Shown here: piece by piece, positions 16,868 through 26,523 of the stretch
How positions within the stretch are numbered: position 1 is the stretch's first letter
Layout: every line of letters begins with the position of its first letter
Source: an uncultured Alistipes sp.
GTDB taxonomy: Bacteria; Bacteroidota; Bacteroidia; Bacteroidales; Rikenellaceae
NCBI GenBank assembly: GCA_938014215.1
Contig: CALLRW010000042.1
Location: 186,001 to 250,000 of the forward strand
Length of the DNA stretch: 64,000 nt
Direction of reading: 5' to 3'
Translations under genes and position numbers: made by a program
Notes under the pieces: generated by a model
Database searches by the model: none
What the model was told of the DNA's origin: nothing
What the model saw: the letters and a program-made list of their open reading frames with translations, nothing else

Positions 16868-19800
16868 TTAGAAGGTGATGTTCAGACCGACGGAGTAGCT
16901 GCGGGCCATGGGCTGGGCGTAGATGTTGCCGTAGGTCTCGGGATCGAAGTAGCCGTCGTAGTTCGAGGCGATGACAAAGGGGTTGCGGGCCTCGAAGTGC
17001 AGGCGCAGCGAGGCCATGTGCAGCCGTCGCGAGATCCGCTCGGGGAAGGTGTATCCGAGACGGATGCTGTTGACACGCAGGTAGTTGATCTTCCGGTACC
17101 AGATGTCCAGACTCTGGAAGAGGCTGTTGCCGCCCCAGGCGTCGCTCTGGTCGAGGATCCAGTAGTAGGCGCGGTAGGGGTCGGGATTTTCGTCCCAGCT
17201 TCCCCAGGCCGAGCCGTCGCTCTGCAGGCTGCCGGTCAGGGCGGGGTAGATGCCCGCGGGGTTCGACGGCGACCAGATCTGCTGCACGTCGGTGGAGGTG
17301 TTCTGCCCGGGGCTGGTCTTGTGGGGCGTGTAGAAGGGGGTCTCCTTGACCAGCTGCCCGAAGACGAAGTTGCACGAAACGGTCAGATCGAACCCGCGAT
17401 AGGTGAAGCGGTTGTTGAAACCGCCCGTCAGATCGGGGTTGAGCGAGCCGATGTAGGAGAGACGTCCGCGGACGTCGCTCTGCGACTGGTCCATCGCCGG
17501 GCCGTACTCGAAGTACTCCGGGATGCCGAGCCCCCAGGGGTCGGACTGCTCGATGCGGAAGTTGACGAACTCCTGCAGCGAGACGCGCCGTCCCTCCTTC
17601 CAGAACATCGGGATGCCGTGTTCGTCGAGTCCGGCGGTGCGCAGGGCGAAGACCGCCCCCGAGGAGTATCCCTCGAGCGAGGGTGTCCAGCTGTTTTCGT
17701 CGATGAGCACCCGTTCGACGCGGTCGGTGTTGCGGGCGAAGTTGAGCTGGGTCTCCCAGCGGAAGTTGCGCGTGCGGATGTTCACGGTGTTGATCGAGAG
17801 TTCGACGCCGCGGCTCGAGATCTCGCCGTAGTTGCTCGACGTGGTGGTGAAGCCCGTCTCGGAGGGGATCATCCGCGAGGTGATCAGGTCGCGGCTGCGG
17901 CGGCCGTAGAGCTCGAAGGTGAATCCGATGCGGTTGTCCAGGGCGGCGAAGTCGAGGGCCGTGTTCCACGAGTAGGTGGTCTCCCAGCGCAGGTTCTGGT
18001 TGGGGGGCGAGCTGACGTTGATGCCGTCCTCGTTGACGCCGCCCGGGTTGCGGATGACCCACGTGCCGAGGATGTAGGGCGAGGTCGTGCGGTCGATGTT
18101 TCCCTGGGCGCCGTAGGAGAGGCGCAGGCGGAGGTTGTCCAGCCAGCGGACCTCGCGCAGGAAGGCTTCGCGGTTGATGTTCCAGGCTCCGGAGATCGAC
18201 CACATGGGGTTGAACTTGTACTTGGGGTCGACGCCGAAGAGGTTCGTGCCGTCGTAGCGCATCGACCCGAAGAGCGTGTAGCGGTTGTCGAAGGTGTACG
18301 AGGCGGTGAAGAGGTAGGAGAGGTAGCGGTTCTCGTAGAACGACTTCTGATACTGCCTGAAGTAGGAGCTGTTGGCCAGGTTCGAGCCGCTGTCGCCCGC
18401 CGGGAAGACCATCGGTTCGTTGGTCATCGTGCGGGGGTCGTAGCCGAAGCCCTTGGTGTGGATCGAGGTGTTGGTCGTTCCGCGCATCTCGAGACCGGCC
18501 ATCAGATCGAGTTCGTGTCTTTCGGCGAAGGTCCCCGCATATTCGGCCTGCGCCTTCCAGGTGTACTGCGAGAGGTCGGCATTCCAGTTCTGGATGATGC
18601 CGCCCTGGGGCATGTAGGTGACGCCGTCGACCACCGAGTAGAGGGCATACTTGCGGGTGAAGTAGGTATCCTCGCGGGCCATCTTTTCGGTAGCCGAGTT
18701 GTCGACCTGCAGACCGAACTGCGTGTAGAGGCGCAGCCCCTCGACGGGACGGTAGTCCAGGTCGAAGATCGTCTTCATCGAGCGCGTGCGGAGCATGTAC
18801 TCCGTATTGGCACGCTCCTCGAGGATGTTGAAGTCGATCGAGTGGCTGTTGTCATCCTGGTAGACGTTCATGTCGGGGTCGTAGGCATAGCTGCCGTCGG
18901 CGTTGCGGGCGCTGAAGTAGGGGTTGACCGTGCGGCTGTAGCGCGAGGGGTTGGCCATCACGTCGATGTCCGAGACGTAGGAGTCGTTGCGGTTCTGGCC
19001 GACGAAGACCGAGGCCCCGAGGCGCAGATTCTTCAGCAGGTCGAAATCGGTCTTCATCGTGAGGTTCAGCCGTTCGAATCCGGTTCCGACCGTCGCTCCC
19101 TGCTCGTTGTAGTAGCCGCCCGAGAGGTAGTAGCTGGCGCGGTTGCCGCCGCCCGAGACATTGAAGCTGTACTGCTGGTTGAGCGCGACCTGGTAGATCT
19201 CGCGTCCCCAGTCGGTGTCGTCGGTGCGCAGGGCGTCGATCGCCCGGCGGGTTTCGGGCGAGAGGGCCTCCACGCCGCCCTGCCGCAGTGCGGCCCGTTC
19301 GCCGGAGCGGTCCAGAATGCGGGCCACGCCGCCCATCGACGAGAGATAGTTCAACCGTCCGTTGGCGGCCAGCGCCAGCTCGAAGTCGACCTTCTGCGAG
19401 GCGTTCATCAGGTTCAGCCGCGAGAAGTCGGGACGGTCGGTGACGAAGAGCGACGCCGTGACATTGACGCGCGTGGGCTGGTTGCGGGCCCCCTTCTTGG
19501 TGGTGATGACGATCACGCCGTTGGCGGCCCGGGCACCGTAGATGGCCGTGGCGGCGGCATCCTTCAGCACGGTGATATCCTCGATGTCGGCGGGGTTGAG
19601 CCCGGCGATCGAGAGGTTGTAGAGGTTGTCGATGTTCTCCTTGGAGGACCAGTCCGAGGGGATGTCGTTGCCCTCGAGGGGGATTCCGTCGAGGACCCAC
19701 AGCGGGTCGGTGTTGCCGTTGAGCGTCACCGTGCTGCGGATCTTGACCTTGCTGGCGCCGCCCGGGGCACCGGTCGTGGGGGTCGACGTGAGGCCGGCGA

Positions 19801-20257
19801 TCGACCCTGAGAGCATCTCGTCGACGCTGGCCACGCCGTCGCGCGCGATGTCCGACATGCGGACGTTCGAGATCGACGAGGTGAGTTTTCGCTTTTCGAT
19901 GCGCTGGTATCCGGTCACGACGACGGCATCGACCTGGTTGGCCGACGGGACGAGGCGGACGGTGAACTCGCTCCGACCGGCGATGTCGACGGTCTGGGGT
20001 TCGTAGCCGAGGTAGCTGACGACGACCTTGCGGACGCTCACGGGGAGGGTGAATTCGAATCGGCCCTCGTCGTAGGCGATGGTTCCCTGCGGATTGTAGT
20101 CTTTGGCCTGGGTCTCTTCGGGGGCGATGAAGACGGTGGCCCCGACCAGGGGGCCGTCGTCGGTCTGGTCGAGGACGCGGCCGGTGATCGTCCGGGTCTG
20201 CTGTGCGAAGAGGGCAAGCGGGGCGATCAGTACGAGTGACGTAAGGAATCGTTTCAT
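16868..20257 (-). CDS. SusC/RagA family TonB-dependent outer-membrane transporter
   Basis: The 1129-residue protein has a signal peptide (MKRFLTSLVLIAPLALFA), a carboxypeptidase-like regulatory domain (residues about 22-98), a TonB-dependent plug (VVVTGYQRIEKRKLTSSISN to GVIVITTKKGARN, about 110-240) and a long beta-barrel ending in the aromatic RSYSVGLNITF. It imports oligomers across the outer membrane using TonB energy, with the SusD partner. No extra N-terminal anti-sigma signalling domain is present, so control by an ECF/anti-sigma pair is not expected. Confidence 0.96.
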   Translation of the reverse strand: MKRFLTSLVLIAPLALFAQQTRTITGRVLDQTDDGPLVGATVFIAPEETQAKDYNPQGTIAYDEGRFEFTLPVSVRKVVVSYLGYEPQTVDIAGRSEFTVRLVPSANQVDAVVVTGYQRIEKRKLTSSISNVRMSDIARDGVASVDEMLSGSIAGLTSTPTTGAPGGASKVKIRSTVTLNGNTDPLWVLDGIPLEGNDIPSDWSSKENIDNLYNLSIAGLNPADIEDITVLKDAAATAIYGARAANGVIVITTKKGARNQPTRVNVTASLFVTDRPDFSRLNLMNASQKVDFELALAANGRLNYLSSMGGVARILDRSGERAALRQGGVEALSPETRRAIDALRTDDTDWGREIYQVALNQQYSFNVSGGGNRASYYLSGGYYNEQGATVGTGFERLNLTMKTDFDLLKNLRLGASVFVGQNRNDSYVSDIDVMANPSRYSRTVNPYFSARNADGSYAYDPDMNVYQDDNSHSIDFNILEERANTEYMLRTRSMKTIFDLDYRPVEGLRLYTQFGLQVDNSATEKMAREDTYFTRKYALYSVVDGVTYMPQGGIIQNWNADLSQYTWKAQAEYAGTFAERHELDLMAGLEMRGTTNTSIHTKGFGYDPRTMTNEPMVFPAGDSGSNLANSSYFRQYQKSFYENRYLSYLFTASYTFDNRYTLFGSMRYDGTNLFGVDPKYKFNPMWSISGAWNINREAFLREVRWLDNLRLRLSYGAQGNIDRTTSPYILGTWVIRNPGGVNEDGINVSSPPNQNLRWETTYSWNTALDFAALDNRIGFTFELYGRRSRDLITSRMIPSETGFTTTSSNYGEISSRGVELSINTVNIRTRNFRWETQLNFARNTDRVERVLIDENSWTPSLEGYSSGAVFALRTAGLDEHGIPMFWKEGRRVSLQEFVNFRIEQSDPWGLGIPEYFEYGPAMDQSQSDVRGRLSYIGSLNPDLTGGFNNRFTYRGFDLTVSCNFVFGQLVKETPFYTPHKTSPGQNTSTDVQQIWSPSNPAGIYPALTGSLQSDGSAWGSWDENPDPYRAYYWILDQSDAWGGNSLFQSLDIWYRKINYLRVNSIRLGYTFPERISRRLHMASLRLHFEARNPFVIASNYDGYFDPETYGNIYAQPMARSYSVGLNITF

Positions 20258-20367
20258 GAATGGTGAGAGTATATAAGTGTTTTTATCGCTTTTGTGTGGA
20301 TTCGGAGGCGGATCGGATGCATCGGATTTCGGATTGTAACCGCCGATACCCTCCCCCGAAAGTCGGG

Positions 20368-20403
20368 CAAAGCCGTCTTTCCGGGGTCGGAAGACGGCTT
20401 TGC
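20368..20403 (-). terminator. Hairpin after the metalloprotease gene
   Basis: A GCAAAGCCGTCTT / AAGACGGCTTTGC-type stem lies 10 bases past the metalloprotease stop codon. It lacks a T-run, so it may only partly separate this gene from susC downstream. Confidence 0.55.
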
Positions 20404-20413
20404 GGCTCGGTTC

Positions 20414-23047
20414 TTACAACATTCTCAGGGCCTCCCTGAGCCTCAGTTCGAGATCCCGGTAGTGGTTTCTCGTGGCGGTGTCGCCGCTCTGCAGCCGACT
20501 CTGGACGATGCCGAGCAGCCGTCGCATCTCGGCGCGTTTGGCCGAGGTGGTCTCGCTCACGCGCTGCATCAGGTCGTAGCTGCGCTGCGTGTCGATGCCC
20601 AGCTCCTCGGGGCGGGGCAGGTGTTCGAGCCGCACCTCGGGGCTCTCGACCATCAGCCGGCAGCCGCACGCCGCATCGTGTCCCGCGCCGTCATGCAGCG
20701 TGGCGCCCATCTTCGTGGTCTTCACCATGGTGAGGTTCGACGAGACGATCAGCGCATCGACGTAGTTCTTCTGGCTCATGCGCTCGTAGAGCGAGAGGCT
20801 ACGGCCCCCCGGGCGGAGGAAGACGGCACGTGTGATCTGGTCGAGCATCTCCTCGGGCGAATAGGTCTGCGGGCCGCGTCCGTGACGGGCCTCGGCCTCG
20901 TACATGCGGAGCATGCGCCGCTCGGCCAGCAGTTCGTAGTAGACCTTGTACTGCAGGTCGCGGGCGAAGTTGTAGGGGGCATACTCCATCTGTCCGAAGG
21001 GCGACGAGCGGTGGGGATAGCTCTTGTCCCAGGCCTCGGCGCCGAAGAGCCATTCGGGCAGCAGGAAGACCTCGTCGATGAGGTACTGGACGCTGCGGCG
21101 CTGCATCTCGGCCGGAACCGGTATGTAACGGTCGATGTCGTGGCCGGCGACCACCTGGTTGAGGTAGAAGCCGCCGACGTTGCTCTTCACGTGGTCGGCG
21201 TAGGTCAGCCACTGGAAGACGATCGACATGAGGAACCGCCCCGCCTCGTACTGGAGTTCGCCCTCGCGGTCGGTCCACTCGGCGACGTGGGGGATGATCC
21301 GCCGCAGGTTGGCCAGACCGTACTGGCTGGCGCGCACGGCATCGTCGCCCAGATCCTCCGACTGCGAACGGGGATCGATCCCCTCGCGCGACTGCTCGCC
21401 GTACCAGTATTCGGGGTCGTTCTCCTTTTCGCGCAGCCAGGCGTTCAGCGTCGGCAGCTCGTCGTGGGGATCCTCAACATCGAGCCAGCGGTATCCCCAG
21501 CGGATGGCGTGGCGGTCGTAGGGTCCGATCTTCGGGGTGAGCTGCGTGACGCCGTCCTCGGGCTGGGCCACGTAGTTGAAGCGGGCGTAGTCCATGATCG
21601 AGCTGGCCGTGCCGTGGGCATCGGTGTAGCTCTTCGAACGGAGCGAGTCGACCGGTACGGAGTACGACGCCCCGAAGTTGTGCTTCAGACCGAGGCTGTG
21701 GCCCAGTTCGTGCGACGAGACGAAGCGCACGGCGTTGCCCATGAGCTCCGTCGGGAGTTCGTTTCCGCGCGCACGGGGGTCGACGGCGCCGGTCTGCAGC
21801 CGGATCCACGAGTGGAGGATGCTCATCACGTTGTGCCACCAGATGATGTCGGCCTCGATGATCTCGCCGCTGCGGGGATCGATGACCGAGGGACCCATGG
21901 CGTTGGCCAGCTCCGAGGCGGCGTAGGTGACCACCGAGTAGCGGACGTCGTCGATGTCGAAATCGGCCTCGTCGTCGGGACCGACCTCGCGGGCCTGGAT
22001 GGCATTCTTGAATCCGGCGGCTTCGAAGGCCTCCTGCCACTCCTCGATGCCGCGCTTGATGTAGGGCACCCAGACGGGGGGCGTGGCGGGGTCGATCCAC
22101 AGTACGATGGGCTTCTGCGGTTCGACGAGTTCGCCGCGCTTGTAGCGTTCGACATCCTCGGGACGGGGCTCCAGCCGCCAGCGGTTGATGAAGGCGCGCT
22201 CTTCGGCCTTCTGCTGCGTGTCGTTGAAGTAGAGGTGGGCGATCTCGAAGTAACCCACGCGGTCGTCGGCGAAGCGCGGGCGCATCGGTTCGCGGTCGAG
22301 CAGCACCAGATTCGAGGTGACCTCGACGCTCAGCGGAGTCGGTTCGGGCTCGTCGCCCGACTGGCTCCCCGAGAGGAGCGACTTGACGACGATGTTCTCG
22401 GGGAACGACTTGACGGATTCGATTTTCGAGAGGTCGCGGTTGACGCTGCCCGTGCGAAGCGATCCGAAGAGGTCGTTGAAGCTCTTCTCGCTGCCGTCGA
22501 AGACCTTGTTGATCTTCACGACGACGGCCGTCGAATCTTCGTTGTAGGCCTCGATCGGGAACTGTTCGATAACCGATTCGCGGTAGTTGTCCTTCACCGA
22601 GCGGGCGATGCGGTCCCCCTTCCGGGCCGAGATGCGGGGGTCGTAGGTCGCCACCCACACCTTTTTATAAAGCGTATCCTTGTGGAAACGGATGAGCTTC
22701 TCGCCGAATCCCATGCCCTTGTTGATTCCGGCATCGTTCAGCGCATAGGGGACCCCCGAGATCTTGTTGACGACCAGCATGTCGCGGCCCAACAGCGAAT
22801 CGGGGATCTCGAACCAGATGTCGGTTCCCTTGCGGTGGACGTTGAACACGCCCTGATCCGTGACGGCGCCGTCGAGCAGTTTGTCATAGGCGCTCTTCTC
22901 CCGGCTGACCGAATCGGCCTTTTCCGTGGCTTCGAGTTTTCGGGCCTTGCGTGACGGACGCTTGCGGGCCTCGGCGGGCGCCGTGGCGAGCAGCAGCAGC
23001 GCCGTCAGGGCAATGACCGGTCGGATAAATCCTCGTCTGTTCTTCAT
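20414..23047 (-). CDS. Secreted zinc metalloprotease (DUF5117/DUF4953 type)
   Basis: This 877-residue exported protein (signal peptide about residues 1-28, ending ATAPAEA) carries the metzincin zinc motif HELGHSLGLKH (HExxHxxGxxH) near residue 445. A Met-turn-like ASSIMDYARFNYV lies about 50 residues later. The flanks match the large Bacteroidota family with DUF5118/DUF5117 N-terminal and DUF4953 C-terminal parts. Its substrate is probably protein or peptide. It is encoded directly upstream of the SusC/SusD pair in the same direction, so a peptide-foraging role for the locus is plausible (inference). Confidence 0.93.
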   Translation of the reverse strand: MKNRRGFIRPVIALTALLLLATAPAEARKRPSRKARKLEATEKADSVSREKSAYDKLLDGAVTDQGVFNVHRKGTDIWFEIPDSLLGRDMLVVNKISGVPYALNDAGINKGMGFGEKLIRFHKDTLYKKVWVATYDPRISARKGDRIARSVKDNYRESVIEQFPIEAYNEDSTAVVVKINKVFDGSEKSFNDLFGSLRTGSVNRDLSKIESVKSFPENIVVKSLLSGSQSGDEPEPTPLSVEVTSNLVLLDREPMRPRFADDRVGYFEIAHLYFNDTQQKAEERAFINRWRLEPRPEDVERYKRGELVEPQKPIVLWIDPATPPVWVPYIKRGIEEWQEAFEAAGFKNAIQAREVGPDDEADFDIDDVRYSVVTYAASELANAMGPSVIDPRSGEIIEADIIWWHNVMSILHSWIRLQTGAVDPRARGNELPTELMGNAVRFVSSHELGHSLGLKHNFGASYSVPVDSLRSKSYTDAHGTASSIMDYARFNYVAQPEDGVTQLTPKIGPYDRHAIRWGYRWLDVEDPHDELPTLNAWLREKENDPEYWYGEQSREGIDPRSQSEDLGDDAVRASQYGLANLRRIIPHVAEWTDREGELQYEAGRFLMSIVFQWLTYADHVKSNVGGFYLNQVVAGHDIDRYIPVPAEMQRRSVQYLIDEVFLLPEWLFGAEAWDKSYPHRSSPFGQMEYAPYNFARDLQYKVYYELLAERRMLRMYEAEARHGRGPQTYSPEEMLDQITRAVFLRPGGRSLSLYERMSQKNYVDALIVSSNLTMVKTTKMGATLHDGAGHDAACGCRLMVESPEVRLEHLPRPEELGIDTQRSYDLMQRVSETTSAKRAEMRRLLGIVQSRLQSGDTATRNHYRDLELRLREALRML

Positions 23048-23322
23048 CTTTTGCGTAAACTTTTAGGTGCAGGCCGCATGCCCGCACGTTGCAATAATAA
23101 AATTTATCTTTCTTCTGGGAAAATCGAGGGAGGCGAATGCCCGAATCGGGGGTGTGAATGGCGCAATCGGGTGCCTGATCCTTCCGGCAACCGTGCGCTT
23201 CCGGCAGCCGGCATCTCAACGGTCCCTACCTCCCGATGACCGTTCCTTCGGCAGTCGGCGTCTCAACATCCCCGCTCCTTCGTCGGTCGGCGCCTTTCCT
23301 TCGGCATCTTGTCTCCTGCGCG
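23048..23322. repeat. Intergenic region with a diverged repeat
   Basis: Downstream of the kinase gene (minus strand) there is an imperfect repeat of about 50 bases. Phrases such as TTCCGGCAGCCGGCATCTCAAC recur as TTCGGCAGTCGGCGTCTCAAC (around 23199-23222 and 23245-23268), and again as a weak third copy near 23282. I see no gene in it. The A/T-rich stretch at 23085-23125 probably holds the metalloprotease promoter, but no clean TAnnTTTG box is present. Confidence 0.55.
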
Positions 23323-24855
23323 TTACTCCTCGGCCGGGAGCAGCGGGAGACGGCAGCGGAAGAGACCGTCGCAACTCTCGATGACAGGCTCCCTGTCGGT
23401 GTGGAACCGGTAGACCGAGCGGATACGTTCCAGCCCGACGCCGAGCGACTCCGCATCCCCGTCGTCACGCGGCGTGAGGTTGTTCTCGATGACGAGCCAT
23501 TCGCCCTCGGTGCGGATCTCGATCCGCAGCGGGTTGCGATCCGAGATGCGGTTGTGCTTCACGGCGTTCTCGACCAGCGTCTGGAGGCTCATCGAGGGGA
23601 TCCTTCGCCGGCCGAGTGCCGGGTCGACCTCGATGCTCAGCATGAGGCTCTCCCCGAAGCGGATCTTCTGCAGAGAGAAGTACTGCCGCGTGAAGTCGAT
23701 CTCCTCGTCGAGTGTTGCGAGCACCTGTTTGCGGCGCTCGAGCACTCGGCGGTAGACCCGGGCGAGGGTGAGGGTGAATTCGCGGGCCTCGTCGGGGTTG
23801 CAGCGGATCAGGGCATAGAGCGAGTTGAGCGAGTTGAAGAGGAAGTGGGGATCGATCTGTTCGAGCAGCTGCTGCAGCTGCAGCTGGGCCGACTCCTGCT
23901 CCGTGCGGCGGCGCAGGTCGTATTCGCGCCGCCAGCGCCGCTGCGCCACGACCAGCAGCACGGCGAAGAAGAGCACCGAGCCGAGGGCCGTGAGGATCGT
24001 GTAGAGGTGAAAGTCGTCGATCTCCTGCTCGATGACCAGACGGGGGATCCCCACGGCGGCAACCCACCGTTCTCCGGCCACTTCGATCGGATAGTAGATC
24101 CGTTGTTCGGCCACTCCGAGGTAGTCGCTCTGCGCGCTGGTGACGAGCGTACGCCCCGTCGAGCGGACTCGTCGGACGGCCTCGATTTCAGCCTCGTCAC
24201 GGCTTGGCCGCCCCAGCCGCCCCGAATCGGGGTGGTAGACGATCACCCCTTCGGCATCGAACAGCGTGGCCGAACTGCGGCTGAGGGGATTCTGTTCGGT
24301 CATGCGAAGGTAGAACCTGTCGAGCGGGTAATCGACCCCGCAGAGGCGGCATCTGCCCCGGCGGTCCGTCACCCTGCGCACAAGCACCCAGCTGCCGTGG
24401 CCCCGCACCTCGAGAACGGCCGAGCGGACCGTGTCGTTTCTCGTTGCGTCGCACAGCCGCTGACGGTTGTTGTCGATCGTTTCCGTTGTCGCTTCCGCCT
24501 CGCGACCGTAGCGGCGGAGCGTCTTCCCGTCTGCGGCCGCGAACCAGAGGCTGCCGGCCTTGGCATCGGTCTCGAGCAGCGTCGAACAGAGAATCCGCAG
24601 TTCGTCCGGCGAGGCGTTGTCATGCGTGGCGACGTAGCGGGCCGAGGTCTCGAGCAGCTGCACCGAACGGTCGATTTCGCCCTGGAGCAGCAGCCAGTGC
24701 GATTCGCCGATCTGCGTCACGATGCGGTCGCTCATCTGCGCGGCCCGGCGGTTGATGACCCGCCCGGAGACGATGACTCCGGCGACGAGCAGCACCAGCA
24801 GTACGGCCCCCGTGACGAGCAGACGCCCGCGTTTATGCTGTTTTTTTCGGAACAT
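23323..24855 (-). CDS. LytS-type sensor histidine kinase with extracytoplasmic sensor domain
   Basis: The 510-residue protein has a transmembrane segment at about 12-32 and a periplasmic sensor region of about 250 residues that looks Cache-like. A second membrane segment follows (ILTALGSVLFFAVLLVVAQ, about 288-306), then a His_kinase domain with the phospho-acceptor His in QIDPHFLFNSLNSLYAL and the N-box LQTLVENAVKHN. These kinases pair with LytTR regulators, and the one at 14441-15193 is the obvious candidate. Its start codon follows the SDR stop codon without any gap. Confidence 0.93.
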   Translation of the reverse strand: MFRKKQHKRGRLLVTGAVLLVLLVAGVIVSGRVINRRAAQMSDRIVTQIGESHWLLLQGEIDRSVQLLETSARYVATHDNASPDELRILCSTLLETDAKAGSLWFAAADGKTLRRYGREAEATTETIDNNRQRLCDATRNDTVRSAVLEVRGHGSWVLVRRVTDRRGRCRLCGVDYPLDRFYLRMTEQNPLSRSSATLFDAEGVIVYHPDSGRLGRPSRDEAEIEAVRRVRSTGRTLVTSAQSDYLGVAEQRIYYPIEVAGERWVAAVGIPRLVIEQEIDDFHLYTILTALGSVLFFAVLLVVAQRRWRREYDLRRRTEQESAQLQLQQLLEQIDPHFLFNSLNSLYALIRCNPDEAREFTLTLARVYRRVLERRKQVLATLDEEIDFTRQYFSLQKIRFGESLMLSIEVDPALGRRRIPSMSLQTLVENAVKHNRISDRNPLRIEIRTEGEWLVIENNLTPRDDGDAESLGVGLERIRSVYRFHTDREPVIESCDGLFRCRLPLLPAEE

Positions 24856-25590
24856 TCAGGCTTTGGTACGCACTTTCATCCGTGCCCAGATGCACGGCGG
24901 AATCAGTTTCCACAAACCGACAAGCAGGGCATAACGCCGGTCGATCACCACCCTCCGCCGTGGTTTGCGGAGCACCTGCATGATCCGTCGGGCGACCTTT
25001 TCGGGCTGCATCAGCAGGGGGTAGTGTCCCGTTGCGGAGAGCAGCGGCGTGGCGACGAACCCCGGGCGGATATCCGTGAAGCGAATATCGTGCCCCTCCA
25101 TGCGGGCCAGTTGCTCGAGGGCATCGAGATAGGTATTCTGCATGCGTTTCGTTGCCGAGTAGGCCGGAGCCGAACCCAGGCCGCGGGTTCCGGCGATCGA
25201 GGTGATGGCGACGATACGCCCTCCGCCGCGGCCGCGGAAGTAGCCGAACGCTGCGGTCACCATCCGCACGAACCCTTCGCCGTTGGTGCGTAACGTGGCC
25301 AGTTCGATATCGGGCCGCAGTTCGGTGTTTCGGCTGCCGATTCCCGACGAGTGGAAGTAGATGTCCATGCCGCCGAGGCGGTTGATCAGCCGGGCCAGAT
25401 GTTCCGGAGCATCGTCGCGGGTGACATCCAACGGTTCGATTTCGACCTGATCAGGGGCTTCGGCGCGGAGTTTCTCGAGGGCCTCGATGCGGCGGCCGGC
25501 AGCCCCCACGCGCCAACCCTCACGGATGCAGAGTCGGGCGGTTTCGAGACCGAGGCCGGAGGTGGCTCCGACGATGACGATGCGTTTCAT
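24856..25590 (-). CDS. Short-chain dehydrogenase/reductase
   Basis: This 244-residue SDR enzyme has the NAD(P)-binding motif IVGATSGLGLETAR at the N-terminus, HSSGIGSRN in place of the common NNAG, the catalytic Ser in AITSIAG and Tyr/Lys in YSATK. The Arg pair in AAGRRIEAL suggests NADPH use (inference). The substrate cannot be read from sequence. The TGA stop is followed at once by the ATG of the kinase gene, so the two must be on one mRNA. Confidence 0.92.
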   Translation of the reverse strand: MKRIVIVGATSGLGLETARLCIREGWRVGAAGRRIEALEKLRAEAPDQVEIEPLDVTRDDAPEHLARLINRLGGMDIYFHSSGIGSRNTELRPDIELATLRTNGEGFVRMVTAAFGYFRGRGGGRIVAITSIAGTRGLGSAPAYSATKRMQNTYLDALEQLARMEGHDIRFTDIRPGFVATPLLSATGHYPLLMQPEKVARRIMQVLRKPRRRVVIDRRYALLVGLWKLIPPCIWARMKVRTKA

Positions 25591-25975
25591 GGCGTTGTGG
25601 GGTTTGGTTTACGGGGGCAAGATACGACATGTCGCCGTGATTTGCAACTCCCGGCCCCGAAAACTGCTTGGCAAACGACCCTGTGTCCCTGCCCCGTCGG
25701 CTGCTTTGGCCATCAACCCGAGCCCGGAAATGGAAGATCTTCGCCACCGTTGGACTTTGTGTCCCGGACCCGCAGTCTGTTGCGGCAACTGACGACTCCC
25801 GGAAATGGAAGACCGCCGCTGCGGCAAACTCCGCAACGACGGTCTTCATGATGGAATCCGACGGGTTGGTCACACACTCGATTGAGGGGGCTCTTTGGTC
25901 GTTCTCTTCCGGGACTTTTCGGCTTTTCTCCTTTCCCTACTCGCTCTCCTCTCTCCTTGTTTTCTCCCCCCCCGG
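25591..25975. repeat. Intergenic region with a 75-base direct repeat and hairpin
   Basis: This 385-base gap contains a 15-base identical direct repeat (CCCGGAAATGGAAGA at 25723-25737 and 25798-25812) inside a looser 75-base period, and a hairpin at 25808-25847. From 25895 to 25975 it is pyrimidine-rich low complexity. On the minus strand all of this is downstream of the deaminase gene. I see no gene. Confidence 0.65.
25808..25847 (-). terminator. Possible terminator of the deaminase gene
   Basis: GAAGACCG and CGGTCTTC form an outer stem and TGCGG/CCGCA an inner one. No T-run follows. It is the only strong hairpin between the deaminase and SDR genes. Confidence 0.4.
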
Positions 25976-26416
25976 TTATTCGATCTCCTCGGGCCTATAC
26001 TGCACGCACTCGATACCGACACGCCGCAGCAGATTGAGCCCCTCCTCCGAACGGTAATCTTCCGAATAGACAACACGCCTGATACCGGCCTGGATGATGA
26101 GTTTCGAACACTCGATGCAGGGGGCAGCCGTGATGTAGAGGGTGGATCCGTCGCAGTTGTTGGCCGACTTGGCCACCTTGGTGATGGCGTTGGCTTCGGC
26201 GTGAAGGACGTAGGGTTTGGTCTTTCCGGTTTCGTCCTCGCAGATGTTTTCGAAACCCGAAGGGGTTCCGTTGTATCCGTCGGAGATGATCATCTTGTCC
26301 TTGACGATCAGGGCCCCGACCTTGCGGCGGACGCAGTAGGAGTTTTCGGCCCAGATCCGTGCCATACGGAGATAGCGCAGATCGAGTTGGTGTTGTTTCT
26401 CTTCCTGATAACCCAT
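25976..26416 (-). CDS. dCMP/cytidine deaminase-family protein (ComEB-like)
   Basis: The 146-residue protein has the zinc deaminase motifs HAEAN (His72, Glu74) and PCIEC (Cys100, Cys103), with the N-terminal RRKVGALIVKDKMIISDGYNG and the insertion CEDETGKTKPYVLHAE typical of deoxycytidylate deaminases. These make dUMP from dCMP for thymidylate synthesis. ComEB-like proteins share the fold, and the two cannot be separated from sequence alone. It appears to be monocistronic. Confidence 0.92.
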   Translation of the reverse strand: MGYQEEKQHQLDLRYLRMARIWAENSYCVRRKVGALIVKDKMIISDGYNGTPSGFENICEDETGKTKPYVLHAEANAITKVAKSANNCDGSTLYITAAPCIECSKLIIQAGIRRVVYSEDYRSEEGLNLLRRVGIECVQYRPEEIE

Positions 26417-26447
26417 AAGCAGGCGTTTGAAAGTTTTACGAACGGGA

Positions 26448-26478
26448 CCGGGAGACCGCTTTGGAGACGGTCTCCCGG
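26448..26478 (-). terminator. Hairpin downstream of secA
   Basis: A perfect 11-bp stem (CCGGGAGACCG with CGGTCTCCCGG) has a 9-base loop. It lies beyond the secA repeat array and shortly before the deaminase gene, with no T-run. Confidence 0.5.
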
Positions 26479-26523
26479 CCCGGAGTATGTTCGGATTGTG
26501 TCGTCGGGGAGTTCAGCCGCGGA

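Noticed and set aside
16802..19810. Thousand-codon frame on the plus strand opposite susC
   Set aside because: Antisense to a textbook SusC with signal peptide, plug and barrel end; the translation is low complexity and has no promoter.
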